DNA from: JALHOM01 sp964444225
GTDB lineage: Bacteria > Patescibacteriota > Saccharimonadia > Saccharimonadales > 2-12-FULL-41-12
Assembly: GCA_964444225.1 (NCBI GenBank)
Contig: CAYUFM010000002.1
Coordinates: forward strand, 1-64,000
Reading direction: 5' to 3'
Length of the DNA stretch: 64,000 nucleotides
Position 1 is the stretch's first letter; each line of letters opens with the position of its first letter. The notes below the pieces were generated by a model. It was given only the letters and a program-made list of their open reading frames with translations, did not search any database and was not told the DNA's origin. This document shows positions 25,898 to 34,512 of this stretch, in pieces. The translations under genes were made by a program, and so were the position numbers.

Positions 25898-26950
25898 ATG
25901 GAAGATAAAATTAATGCACTGAGCGAAGAGTACAAGGATTTGCAGAACAAACTGCAAGATCCTAGCATTTTTAATGTCCCGACCTACCCCAAGCTAGCCA
26001 AACGCCAGAAATATTTAGAAGACACCATTAATTTATATAATGAACTTAGTAGAAATAATCAGGAACTCAAACAGTCAGAAGAATTATTAAAATCTGGTGG
26101 CGAACTTGCAGAACTAGCCGAGATCGAAATAACCGAATTAACAGATAAAAAATCCAAATTAGAATCTGATTTAGAGGAAGCATTAACCCCCAAAGACCCC
26201 AACAATGACCGTGACGTAATCATCGAAATCCGGGCTGCGGCTGGTGGTGACGAGGCTAGCTTGTTTGCTGGCGAGCTATACAGAATGTATACTCGCTGGG
26301 CCGAAAATAGTGGCTATAAAACTGAGCATATTAGCGAATCGGTTAATGACACTGGCGGGTTCAAAGAAGTTACATTTAGCGTACGCGGTGACGAAGCTTA
26401 CAAAATGCTGAAGTTCGAAGCTGGCGTCCACCGAGTACAGCGCGTACCTGTGACAGAATCACAAGGACGAATCCACACATCTACGACAACAGTGGCTGTC
26501 ATGCCTGAAGCCGTAGAAACTGACCTAGAAATCAGCCCCGGCGACCTGCGTATAGACGTTTTTAGGTCTGGTGGTCATGGTGGCCAATCCGTTAACACCA
26601 CCGACAGTGCAGTCCGTATAACCCACTTGCCGACTAACACCGTAGTGACCTGTCAGGATGAAAAATCACAGATCAAAAACAAAGAAAAAGCCATGGGCGT
26701 GTTACGCTCACGACTACTCCAAGCCAAACTAGATGCTGAACATAAGGAACTATCTGACGCCCGCCAAAAACTAATCGGTAGCGGTGACCGCTCAGAAAAA
26801 ATCCGTACCTACAACTTCCCCCAAGACCGAATTACTGACCACCGGATCGGCTACAGCCGTTCTAACATCCCAGCCGCCCTTGCCGGTGATATCGACGACC
26901 TAATAGAACAACTCCACACCTACGAACGCGAACTAATCAACCAAGAATAA
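25898..26950 (+). CDS. prfA: Peptide chain release factor 1 (RF1)
   Basis: A 350-aa class I release factor for UAA/UAG with the RF1-type PVT tripeptide (RVQRVPVTESQGR) and the GGQ loop (SGGHGGQSVNTTDSAV). The frame stays open 63 codons upstream, but that stretch runs into the divergent fic promoter and does not resemble RF1. MEDKINALSEEYKDLQ is the natural N-terminus. It heads a prfA-kinase-prmC operon: the next gene overlaps its stop by one base (TAATG). Confidence 0.96.
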   Translation: MEDKINALSEEYKDLQNKLQDPSIFNVPTYPKLAKRQKYLEDTINLYNELSRNNQELKQSEELLKSGGELAELAEIEITELTDKKSKLESDLEEALTPKDPNNDRDVIIEIRAAAGGDEASLFAGELYRMYTRWAENSGYKTEHISESVNDTGGFKEVTFSVRGDEAYKMLKFEAGVHRVQRVPVTESQGRIHTSTTTVAVMPEAVETDLEISPGDLRIDVFRSGGHGGQSVNTTDSAVRITHLPTNTVVTCQDEKSQIKNKEKAMGVLRSRLLQAKLDAEHKELSDARQKLIGSGDRSEKIRTYNFPQDRITDHRIGYSRSNIPAALAGDIDDLIEQLHTYERELINQE

Positions 26951-27495
26951 TGAGCAAACCAACACACATACTAGTTACGGGAGTCGCAGGCACAGGAAAG
27001 TCTACTCTTGCGGAGACGTTAAAGCAGAAAAACATTCCTTGCATAGACGGTGACTACGACGAAGGAATAGCCTACTGGAAGCATAAAAAAACTGGTAAAA
27101 AAGTGACGGACATTCATAGTATATACGGAATAAGCGTTAGGTTTTACGAATGGCTGTGGGATATAGAAAAAATGAGAGAGTTTCTTGGCAATAGCCCAGA
27201 ACCTATAATTGTATGCGGAACTGCCGATAACAAATCTGAGGCTTATCCCTTATTTGAAAGAATAGTCTTTTTAACAGCTGGCGAAGAGACACTTAATTTT
27301 AGACTGAAAACCCGCCAAAATAATTCGTTTGGTAAATTAGCTAGTCACCGAAAAACCGCAATTAAAGATAATGCAGAATCTGTTAGCCATGCAACAGAAA
27401 ATGGATTTGAAATAATAGATACGAGCAAACTAAGCCCAGAGCAATTAGTTGAATATGTTACGGATGGGAAAGGATGCTCAAATGATAATTGCTGA
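26950..27495 (+). CDS. P-loop nucleoside/shikimate-kinase-like protein
   Basis: A 181-aa protein with Walker A GVAGTGKSTLAE (about 11-22) and an adenylate/gluconate-kinase-like fold (IPCIDGDYDEG, IIVCGTADN, then RLKTRQNN in a lid-like position and IIDTSKLSPEQ at the end). Substrate is unknown. It is inserted between prfA and prmC, overlapping both, so it is expressed with the release-factor modification genes. A link to translation is inferred from position only. Confidence 0.8.
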   Translation: MSKPTHILVTGVAGTGKSTLAETLKQKNIPCIDGDYDEGIAYWKHKKTGKKVTDIHSIYGISVRFYEWLWDIEKMREFLGNSPEPIIVCGTADNKSEAYPLFERIVFLTAGEETLNFRLKTRQNNSFGKLASHRKTAIKDNAESVSHATENGFEIIDTSKLSPEQLVEYVTDGKGCSNDNC

Positions 27496-28288
27496 TTGGT
27501 TGATTGAAACGACAAAAAAACTGGGTAAAGCCGAGGTTGATGCCCCTCGGACCGACGCTCTGGTTCTTTTGGAAGACGTTTTAGGCAAAGATCGATCTTG
27601 GATTTTGGCCCATGATGACCAAAAAATACCTACAGCAAAATTAAAAGAAGTGAATAGTCTTACCGATCGTAGAATTAGACACGAACCACTAGCATACATC
27701 CGTGGAAAGACAGAATTTTACGGTAGAAATTTTATAGTCAGCCCTGAAGTTCTGATTCCACGCCCAGAGACAGAATCAATAGTTGAGCTAGCTCTAGAAA
27801 ATATAAAGCTTAAAAAGCCCAAGATTGTAGATATCGGCTGCGGTAGTGGGAATATTGGTATTAGCCTCAAATCAGAAAAGCCTGATTGGCAAATAGACCT
27901 AGTGGATATCGACAAAAAAGCTCTAGAAATAGCCACCCAAAATAACACACAGCACAAACTAGAATTAAACATAATTGAGTCAGATTTATTCGGTGAACTG
28001 AAGACTAGTTATGACGTAGTTGTTGCCAATTTACCATATGTACCAGAAGGGTTAATAACCAGTCCAGAAATAGAAAAAGAACCATCTATAGCACTATTCT
28101 CTGGAGTGGACGGCATGAGTCATTACACAAAGTTTTGGGACCAAATATCTAAACTATCCAAAAAACCTAAATACATAATTATAGAATCATTAGAGTCTCA
28201 GCATATGATCATGGCAGGAATTGCACAGAAATCAGGCTATACTCTACTAAAAACGTATACCCTAGCCCAGCTCTACTCTAAGGTTTGA
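27482..28288 (+). CDS. prmC: Release factor glutamine methyltransferase PrmC
   Basis: A 268-aa SAM methyltransferase that methylates the GGQ glutamine of RF1 and RF2. It has an N-terminal helical domain, LIPRPETESIVE, the SAM site IVDIGCGSGNIGISL, and the substrate-glutamine motif as NLPY (VVANLPYVPEG) rather than NPPY. Start ATG at 27482 is chosen over the open frame beginning at 27449: GGAAAGG lies 9 nt before it. It overlaps the kinase gene by 14 bp. The stop is TGA. Confidence 0.93.
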   Translation: MIIADWLIETTKKLGKAEVDAPRTDALVLLEDVLGKDRSWILAHDDQKIPTAKLKEVNSLTDRRIRHEPLAYIRGKTEFYGRNFIVSPEVLIPRPETESIVELALENIKLKKPKIVDIGCGSGNIGISLKSEKPDWQIDLVDIDKKALEIATQNNTQHKLELNIIESDLFGELKTSYDVVVANLPYVPEGLITSPEIEKEPSIALFSGVDGMSHYTKFWDQISKLSKKPKYIIIESLESQHMIMAGIAQKSGYTLLKTYTLAQLYSKV

Positions 28289-28338
28289 CTAGCTTTAGTT
28301 CTAAGCCGCTTTCGACCAAAATGTGTAAAACTGGTGCT

Positions 28339-29571
28339 TTAAGACTGAGGAGCGGCCTCTAGAGTAACATCAACTTTCTGCTCCTGGCCATCACGGATAA
28401 TAGTAAGGCTTACTTTATCCCCCACACTAAACCTGCCCAAGACGGAAATTAGACTATTTTTTTCATCAATTGATTGGTCGTTCACTTTAACGATTATATC
28501 TTTTTCTTTAAGACCAGCTTTTTCGGCCGGACTATTTTTTAAGATAGCGGTTTGCCCTCGGGTCGGCGGTGCTATGTACGCTCCCCGCTTCGTCTGCAAA
28601 TTGTATTGATAGGCATAATCATCGTTTAGCGTAACGTACCTAACCCCTAGGTATGGACGCAGTAATTTACCTTCTTTGATAACGCTGTTTATTAGACCCT
28701 TTATATCATTCACCGGAATCGCGAATCCAATGTTTTCAGCACCGTCGCCTGCAACAGCAGTATTGATCCCAATAACCTCGCCCCGAATATTTACAAGAGG
28801 CCCACCAGAATTACCTTGGTTAATTGAAGCATCTGTTTGGAACAAGTTTTGCAACGACTCTGTGCCGGTCTCGTCACCTGCTTCTATACTCCGGCCAAAG
28901 CCAGATATAATTCCAGACGTAACCGTGTTTTGAAATTGTCCAAGAGCATTTCCAATAGCGATGACCTTGTCTCCAACCTCGGTTTTAGAAGAGTCGCCCA
29001 GTTTTACCGACTTCAAAGTCTTGCCTTTTTTATCTTTAATTTTTAAAAACGCGATGTCTAGGGTGTCACTAGGATTTGTCCTGCCAACAATCTCTACATC
29101 TGTGAGTTCTGTGCCATCAGATAAAGTTACACTAACTTCACTAGTGCCAGCCGGAATAACATGCCTATTGGTGATAATTATTCCCTTTTCGGAATCTACA
29201 ATTACTCCAGTACCAGCACTTTCTTGAGAAAATGATTGCTGGCCACTAAAAAACGTATTGCGAGTTGTTTCTGAAGTTACGTTTATGGAAACTGCGCTTT
29301 CGCCAACCTCTTTAGCAATCTTTGTAATTAGCTGGCTCTCGCTATCTATAACTTTTTGGCTTACAGCTTGATCGGCTGTTATGGAGTTTTCTTGATTTTT
29401 GCCTCCTAGATATCCACCTATAAACCCCGCTACCAAACTAGTGGCTATAATTAGGAATGCTGTTTTATTTAGCTTGGAATCACTAGTCTTTTTAGTTTTT
29501 GCAGACTCGATATATGGCCCTAGTACTGATTTTTCTTTCTGAACTTCAATATTTTTTTGTTGATCTTCCAT
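28339..29571 (-). CDS. HtrA/DegP-like membrane-anchored serine protease
   Basis: A 410-aa protein. It has a cytoplasmic N-terminus, one TM (about 37-57), a trypsin-like domain with triad His137 (TNRHVIP), Asp172 (DTLDIAF) and Ser255 (GNSGGPL), and a C-terminal PDZ domain (about 310-400, SPAEKAGLKEKDIIVKVND). It degrades or processes misfolded extracytoplasmic proteins. It is convergent with prmC (50-bp gap). A G-rich AGGGGGAG lies 13 nt before the ATG. Confidence 0.94.
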   Translation of the reverse strand: MEDQQKNIEVQKEKSVLGPYIESAKTKKTSDSKLNKTAFLIIATSLVAGFIGGYLGGKNQENSITADQAVSQKVIDSESQLITKIAKEVGESAVSINVTSETTRNTFFSGQQSFSQESAGTGVIVDSEKGIIITNRHVIPAGTSEVSVTLSDGTELTDVEIVGRTNPSDTLDIAFLKIKDKKGKTLKSVKLGDSSKTEVGDKVIAIGNALGQFQNTVTSGIISGFGRSIEAGDETGTESLQNLFQTDASINQGNSGGPLVNIRGEVIGINTAVAGDGAENIGFAIPVNDIKGLINSVIKEGKLLRPYLGVRYVTLNDDYAYQYNLQTKRGAYIAPPTRGQTAILKNSPAEKAGLKEKDIIVKVNDQSIDEKNSLISVLGRFSVGDKVSLTIIRDGQEQKVDVTLEAAPQS

Positions 29572-29615
29572 AATATTTAGTTTACTCCCCCTAACCTGAG
29601 AAATAGCTTAAAAAC

Positions 29616-30374
29616 TTACTTTACTATACCTTCACCCCAGTTAGAAAACGCAATTATTACAAAAATTACTGCTAAAACTACAAAAATTATTTGTCTGCGA
29701 ACCAACATTGTCAGTTTATCGTGCTCATGTAGGTAATACAGACCTGCTAATCCATAGCCCAAAACAGACAAAATAACGGCAGGTTGAGCGACATTCTTGT
29801 AGTAAAGGAGCCAGTGACTAAGTATCCAGATCAATGCGCTTGCAAAAAATCCCCAAAACCAAGAATACTGCACTCTGTTTGGTTCATCATATGTATTGAA
29901 AAAATGTCTTGCGCTAAAGTAAGAGACCGCAAAAGTCATCAGTACATAAACCGAAATTGGCGCATCATCATAGGCCAGGAATATCGCAACCATACCAAGA
30001 CATTGAGCAATCAGTGCCTGAATCGACACCATCAATGCTGAGGTCTTAGGTTTTACAACCAAGACCCATAGCTCAAATACCACTAGCCAGCTTAACTGCA
30101 ACCATCTTGAATTGTTAGAAACTATCATAAAGGAAATTAGTGCTAAGCTCACAATTATATCAACCGCATTAGTTCTAATATGAGCAATCCAGTGCCGTGG
30201 CTTTACTGCTAGCATTCTCCACTTACTTAACAACACTATGGATGCAGCTAAACCAAAAAAATCTAGTCTTATAAAGATATACGCCAGAATAGGCACAATA
30301 AAAGTTAGCCCCAAGTGAAAGATATGCGCAAAGCCGTGCTTTGGTTTAACTTTTTTTAATACAGTTTTAACCAT
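29616..30374 (-). CDS. Polytopic membrane protein of unknown function
   Basis: A 252-aa protein that is mostly hydrophobic with about eight predicted TM segments and short polar links (for example KPKHGFAHIFH at the N-terminus and RHWIAHIRTN). No enzymatic motif is recognised. It lies 15 bp downstream of the LCP gene and before the HtrA gene, so it belongs to an envelope cluster. AAGGA precedes the ATG. It could be a transporter-like or scaffold protein. Confidence 0.78.
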   Translation of the reverse strand: MVKTVLKKVKPKHGFAHIFHLGLTFIVPILAYIFIRLDFFGLAASIVLLSKWRMLAVKPRHWIAHIRTNAVDIIVSLALISFMIVSNNSRWLQLSWLVVFELWVLVVKPKTSALMVSIQALIAQCLGMVAIFLAYDDAPISVYVLMTFAVSYFSARHFFNTYDEPNRVQYSWFWGFFASALIWILSHWLLYYKNVAQPAVILSVLGYGLAGLYYLHEHDKLTMLVRRQIIFVVLAVIFVIIAFSNWGEGIVK

Positions 30375-30389
30375 TGTTTAGTTCCTTCA

Positions 30390-32054
30390 CTAAAGTCCAG
30401 ATGCTTGATCATTACCTAGTATTATAACAAAATCAGCCGTGTCGGGGATAATTGCGGGATCTGGTACAGTGCCGACCGCTGTTGTACTAAATCTTCGCTC
30501 CAGATAGTTCTTTGTGTATTTTTTTGTTCCATTTCTTAGATCTACTACTATAGTTTTTTCGTATGTCCTGGTTGGCGCATTATCTACTTTGGTTACTGTG
30601 TAGCCAAATGATTTGAGTTCATCGCCTTTCTCGGTAGCTAAACCAGATTTATTTGTTCCGTTAAGAACCATAACACTAGCATTCTCGTTCTTTAAGAAGC
30701 TATCTTTCAACGCGTTGCGGATAAAACCTTGGATTTCTTTAAAGTTACCGGTGCCCGCAGTCGGAACAACCACAGAAAGCCCACCAATGTTGTCTGTTCT
30801 TACAAAATTATTTGGTGGATCGGCTAGGCCAATAGATGCAATTTTATCGCTTGGTATTTCTTTGCTTATTTCATATAACCTCTGGAGGTCCGCCACGCTA
30901 AAGTTTGTCTGAAGATGATTCCCGAAAGTATTGAGCAAATTAGATATCTTCTGAGGATTACCGAAAGTACCTGCTGATAAAATTTTGTCTTTTAGCGCCG
31001 TTATGATTATTCTCTGGCGCTCAGATCTGTCGAAGTCACCCCTTGGAGAAGTATAGCGCGAGCGAGAGTAAGCTAAAGCCTCAAACCCATCCATATCTTG
31101 CCATCCAGGATTTACATTCAAAAAATAATTCTGACCCTTTATTCTCATATGCTCACTAACTGCATCTGGGGCGTTTATAGTTATGCCACCCACATTATTA
31201 ACCGCCTGCTCGAATCCATCAAAATCCACCATCAAATGATAGTGAATTGGTACACCCAAAGCAGATTCTAGCGTAGCTTCAAGCATTTCAAAACCAGCCT
31301 GTTCGGCTAATTTCGCAGACTGTGAGGTGCTTATTTGCTGATTGTTAAGATAATTTGCCTTACCAGTAAAAAATACCGAGTTAACCTTCATAGACCCAAC
31401 ACTCTTAACAGGTACGTACAGGTCTCTAGGCACACTTAATAATGAAGCCTCTTTTGCAATAGGATCTATGCTTGCCAGAATAATTGTATCCGTAAGATCG
31501 GCACCTTCATGTCCTTCACCACCTCTTCCGAGTAGCAAAATATTAACCCTACCATCGCCTTCGCCTTTTAGTTGAGATATATCAACTTCCTTGCTAAGAG
31601 CAGGCGCCAGCCCACCACCCGGTAGAATTTTTTTAACCGTTATATACCCTTTATAGGTCAAAAACCCTAGAACAAGAGTCGCCACAATAAGCAGTATGCC
31701 TAAAATCTTTAAGATTCTCTTCTTTTTACTGGATTTCTTTCTGCTTTGATTATACTGAGGTTTTTCTTTTTTAAACTTTGTTTTTTTTGTGGTTTTTCGA
31801 TCAATAATAAATGTTTCTGCTGTCTTGTTAGTAGTAATTTGTTGTTGAGCCGACGCATGAAACCCATCCCTACGACTAAAGTCACCTACTGCACCAGTGC
31901 CCTGGTTCGATCCTAGATTAGAATCTCTTCTACTGTTTTGAATGTCGCCGAAGTTCGAGCCTTTATTAAATCTAGTTACGGGTCTTGAACTAATACCATC
32001 AATCGATGGCTTTTTGCGATTTCTTGGATCTTGATTTCTTTGATATTGATTCAT
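30390..32054 (-). CDS. LytR-CpsA-Psr (LCP) family cell-wall glycopolymer ligase
   Basis: A 554-aa protein. A long basic, Asn/Ser-rich cytoplasmic region (1-114) precedes one TM (about 115-135). The LCP catalytic domain follows (about 165-330, with NILLLGRGGEG, LTDTIILASID, SVPRDLYVPV, YSRSRYTSPRGDFDRSERQR), then a LytR_C domain (about 440-530, ASVMVLNGTNKSGLA). The family attaches undecaprenyl-linked polymers to peptidoglycan. The frame extends to 32342, but that part is antisense to lepB and the ATG at 32054 begins the plausible protein. Confidence 0.92.
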   Translation of the reverse strand: MNQYQRNQDPRNRKKPSIDGISSRPVTRFNKGSNFGDIQNSRRDSNLGSNQGTGAVGDFSRRDGFHASAQQQITTNKTAETFIIDRKTTKKTKFKKEKPQYNQSRKKSSKKKRILKILGILLIVATLVLGFLTYKGYITVKKILPGGGLAPALSKEVDISQLKGEGDGRVNILLLGRGGEGHEGADLTDTIILASIDPIAKEASLLSVPRDLYVPVKSVGSMKVNSVFFTGKANYLNNQQISTSQSAKLAEQAGFEMLEATLESALGVPIHYHLMVDFDGFEQAVNNVGGITINAPDAVSEHMRIKGQNYFLNVNPGWQDMDGFEALAYSRSRYTSPRGDFDRSERQRIIITALKDKILSAGTFGNPQKISNLLNTFGNHLQTNFSVADLQRLYEISKEIPSDKIASIGLADPPNNFVRTDNIGGLSVVVPTAGTGNFKEIQGFIRNALKDSFLKNENASVMVLNGTNKSGLATEKGDELKSFGYTVTKVDNAPTRTYEKTIVVDLRNGTKKYTKNYLERRFSTTAVGTVPDPAIIPDTADFVIILGNDQASGL

Positions 32055-32154
32055 ATAAATACGTGGTACGAGTATCCAGTATACCTGCTTGTCCTGACAC
32101 GAGTAAACCCCAGCCTTCATTAAAAAATAGTAATTATGGTAATCTATAGGTTGA

Positions 32155-32826
32155 ATGGAACCAATCAACCAAGACAACAACGTATCAAATTCCTCGTCGA
32201 GGTTTGAATTTGTTAATTCTCCCCCCACGCAACCTACTAAAAGCTCACGTTCACCGCGCTTTAAAGAGAATATCTCTACAATTATCATTCTAATCTCTGC
32301 ACCTTTATTGGCAGTTTTTCTTTCTATTTTTGTATTCCGCACATATCAGGTTGATGGAGCCAGTATGCTTACCACGCTACATGATGAAGATAGACTGATA
32401 ATCAACAAGCTACCTAAAACATTTTCGTCAATTACGGGGAAAAATTATATTCCCAACAGATACGATATAATTGTTTTTAATCATAAAGGATCAGCTAGCG
32501 GCACAACAAATTCCGATAAACAAATTATTAAGAGAGTTATTGGACTTCCAGGAGAAAGAGTGGTCATAAAAGATGGATTGGTAAAAGTCTACAACAAAGA
32601 TAACCCAGGTGGATTTTTAGTTGATAAACTTGGCCCCCACACGTCCGTAATAAATCTTACTGAAGGCAATGTGGACGCAACCGTTAATGACGGAGAAGTG
32701 TTTGTGATGGGCGACAATAGAGGAAATTCACTAGACTCCCGAGCCTTAGGCACAATAAACTCGGATGATATTGTTGGCAAACTAGTATTAAGAGTGTTCC
32801 CTTTTAAGGACTGGCGGGGATTTTAG
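32155..32826 (+). CDS. lepB: Signal peptidase I
   Basis: A 223-aa protein. A short cytosolic tail and one TM (about 40-62) precede box B VDGASMLTTL (nucleophile Ser70), box D KQIIKRVIGLPGE (general base Lys126) and box E GDNRGNSLDSR. It removes signal peptides after Sec export. In box B, Leu-Thr replaces the usual x-Pro. It is divergent from the LCP gene and overlaps the convergent parB stop by 4 bp. Confidence 0.95.
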   Translation: MEPINQDNNVSNSSSRFEFVNSPPTQPTKSSRSPRFKENISTIIILISAPLLAVFLSIFVFRTYQVDGASMLTTLHDEDRLIINKLPKTFSSITGKNYIPNRYDIIVFNHKGSASGTTNSDKQIIKRVIGLPGERVVIKDGLVKVYNKDNPGGFLVDKLGPHTSVINLTEGNVDATVNDGEVFVMGDNRGNSLDSRALGTINSDDIVGKLVLRVFPFKDWRGF

Positions 32827-33680
32827 TTTATTCTGTCTAAAAATTGAATAAATTCTTTGTTCGTTTTGTATGTAAAGGTCACACTACCACCGTTATTTTT
32901 AGTGGCTATTTTTACATTAGCCCCGTATTTTTTCTGTAGCGAATCTTGATACTTATGATTTTTATCCGGTTTAGTAGCGCTTTTAATTACTGGTTTAGTA
33001 GAGCCCTTTATTGACTGAACGTAGGCCTCAGCCTGCCTAACTGACCAGCTGTTTTTTATAATATTATCCACTAATTCTTTTTGCAGAATAGGCTGACCTT
33101 TTAGAGACAGTACTGTTCTTGCGTGACCTTCAGATATTTTATTGGACTCCAGGGCAACACGAGCAAAATCGGGTAACTGGAGGAGTCTAACCATGTTTAT
33201 TATCGTAGTATGCGCCTTACCTAATCGTGTTGCTATTTCTGGCAACGCAACATTGAACTGCTCGTTTAGCTTTGCTATTGAAATAGCCTGCTCCATTGGC
33301 GACAGGTCAACTCGTTGCATATTCTCTATCAGGCCAATCTCTAGCTTTTCTAAATCTTGCAGTGTCCTAACCAACACTGGAAGATGGGTAAGTTTTGCTA
33401 CTTTTGCTGCCCGGTATCTTCGTTCTCCAGCAATAATTACATAGCTACCACCTACTTCGGTCACAACAAGTGGCTGCAGAATACCGTGTCTATTTATAGA
33501 TTGCGCTAGCTCTTCTATAGACTGGTTGTCAAAATTTTTTCTTGGCTGATTTGGATCAGGCTTAACTGAGTCAATTAATACTTTCTGGACTCTTTCACCT
33601 CTATCAAGCATCACTGATGTATCGAAATCCTCTGGCAATAAACTACCAAACCCCTTGCCTAGACCCTTTTTTGTACTCAC
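32823..33680 (-). CDS. parB: Chromosome partitioning protein ParB
   Basis: A 285-aa protein. The N-terminal CTPase/ParB-N domain has IAGERRYRAAKVAKL (the GERRxRA box) and ENMQRVDLSPMEQA. The central HTH is IATRLGKAHTTIINMVRLL. A C-terminal dimerisation domain ends the protein. It binds parS and spreads as a CTP-dependent clamp. It overlaps parA by 4 bp. I found no obvious parS-like 16-mer near the genes. Confidence 0.95.
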   Translation of the reverse strand: MSTKKGLGKGFGSLLPEDFDTSVMLDRGERVQKVLIDSVKPDPNQPRKNFDNQSIEELAQSINRHGILQPLVVTEVGGSYVIIAGERRYRAAKVAKLTHLPVLVRTLQDLEKLEIGLIENMQRVDLSPMEQAISIAKLNEQFNVALPEIATRLGKAHTTIINMVRLLQLPDFARVALESNKISEGHARTVLSLKGQPILQKELVDNIIKNSWSVRQAEAYVQSIKGSTKPVIKSATKPDKNHKYQDSLQKKYGANVKIATKNNGGSVTFTYKTNKEFIQFLDRIN

Positions 33681-34459
33681 CTGATAGCTCCTGATGATTT
33701 TTTATCTATTTCTAAGGCTAAGTTTTTATACGCCTTCGCACCCTTACTCCATTTATCGTACTCACCTATTGGCTGCCCATGACTAGGAGCCTCCGCCAAA
33801 CGTACGTTTCGAGGAATCACAGTTTCAAATAATTTATCACCAAAATGCTTACCGACCTCGTCATAAACTTGTTGGCTCAGTGCGTTTCTTCTATCAAACA
33901 TCGTAACGACCACGCCTAAAAGCTCGAGTGAAGGATTAAATAATTTTTGGACCTGTTGCATAACCTGAAGCAATTGACTCAAACCTTCAAGTGCGTAATA
34001 TTCAGCTTGCACCGGAATTATTACTTTATTGGAGGCCGTTAATGCATTTATAGTTAGTAGGCCCAAAGCTGGTGGACAATCTATAAATATGTAATCGTAC
34101 TTACCCGTATATTGGACTAAAGCGTTTTTTAGTTTTTGTTCTCTTGCAGGCTCACCTGCAATGTCTATTTCTACACTTGCAAGTCTGGCGTTGGTAGGCA
34201 AAATTTCTAAGTTTTTAAAAGCTGTTTTTTGGATAGCTGAGTTCAGGTCTATGCCAGAAATTAGTACGTCGCACAATGTTGGACTGAGATTATTTTTATC
34301 TAAACCCAGCCCACTACTAGCATTGCCCTGTGGGTCGGCATCAATAACCAAAACATTTTTTCCTGCTTTAGCTAAAAAAGCGGCAACATTAATCGTACTG
34401 GTAGTCTTGCCTACGCCCCCTTTTTGATTCAAAACAGATACAATTGTTGTTTGTTTCAT
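33677..34459 (-). CDS. parA: Chromosome partitioning ATPase ParA/Soj
   Basis: A 260-aa Walker-type ATPase. It has the deviant Walker A QKGGVGKTTSTIN with the signature Lys, switch I LVIDADPQGNASSGLG, and Walker B DYIFIDCPPALG. With ParB it segregates the chromosome. It is upstream of and overlapping parB in a typical operon. The presence of a parAB pair often marks the origin half of a chromosome. TATACT lies directly before the ATG, too close to be its own -10 box. Confidence 0.96.
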   Translation of the reverse strand: MKQTTIVSVLNQKGGVGKTTSTINVAAFLAKAGKNVLVIDADPQGNASSGLGLDKNNLSPTLCDVLISGIDLNSAIQKTAFKNLEILPTNARLASVEIDIAGEPAREQKLKNALVQYTGKYDYIFIDCPPALGLLTINALTASNKVIIPVQAEYYALEGLSQLLQVMQQVQKLFNPSLELLGVVVTMFDRRNALSQQVYDEVGKHFGDKLFETVIPRNVRLAEAPSHGQPIGEYDKWSKGAKAYKNLALEIDKKSSGAIR

Positions 34460-34512
34460 AAGTATACTCTCATGCTTATTTTATCATCAACTACATTAAC
34501 CGTAAATGAAGG

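Noticed and set aside
32055..32342. 96-codon N-terminal extension of the LCP gene
   Set aside because: It is antisense to the start of lepB, has no LCP-like content, and the ATG at 32054 gives a natural cytoplasmic tail plus TM.
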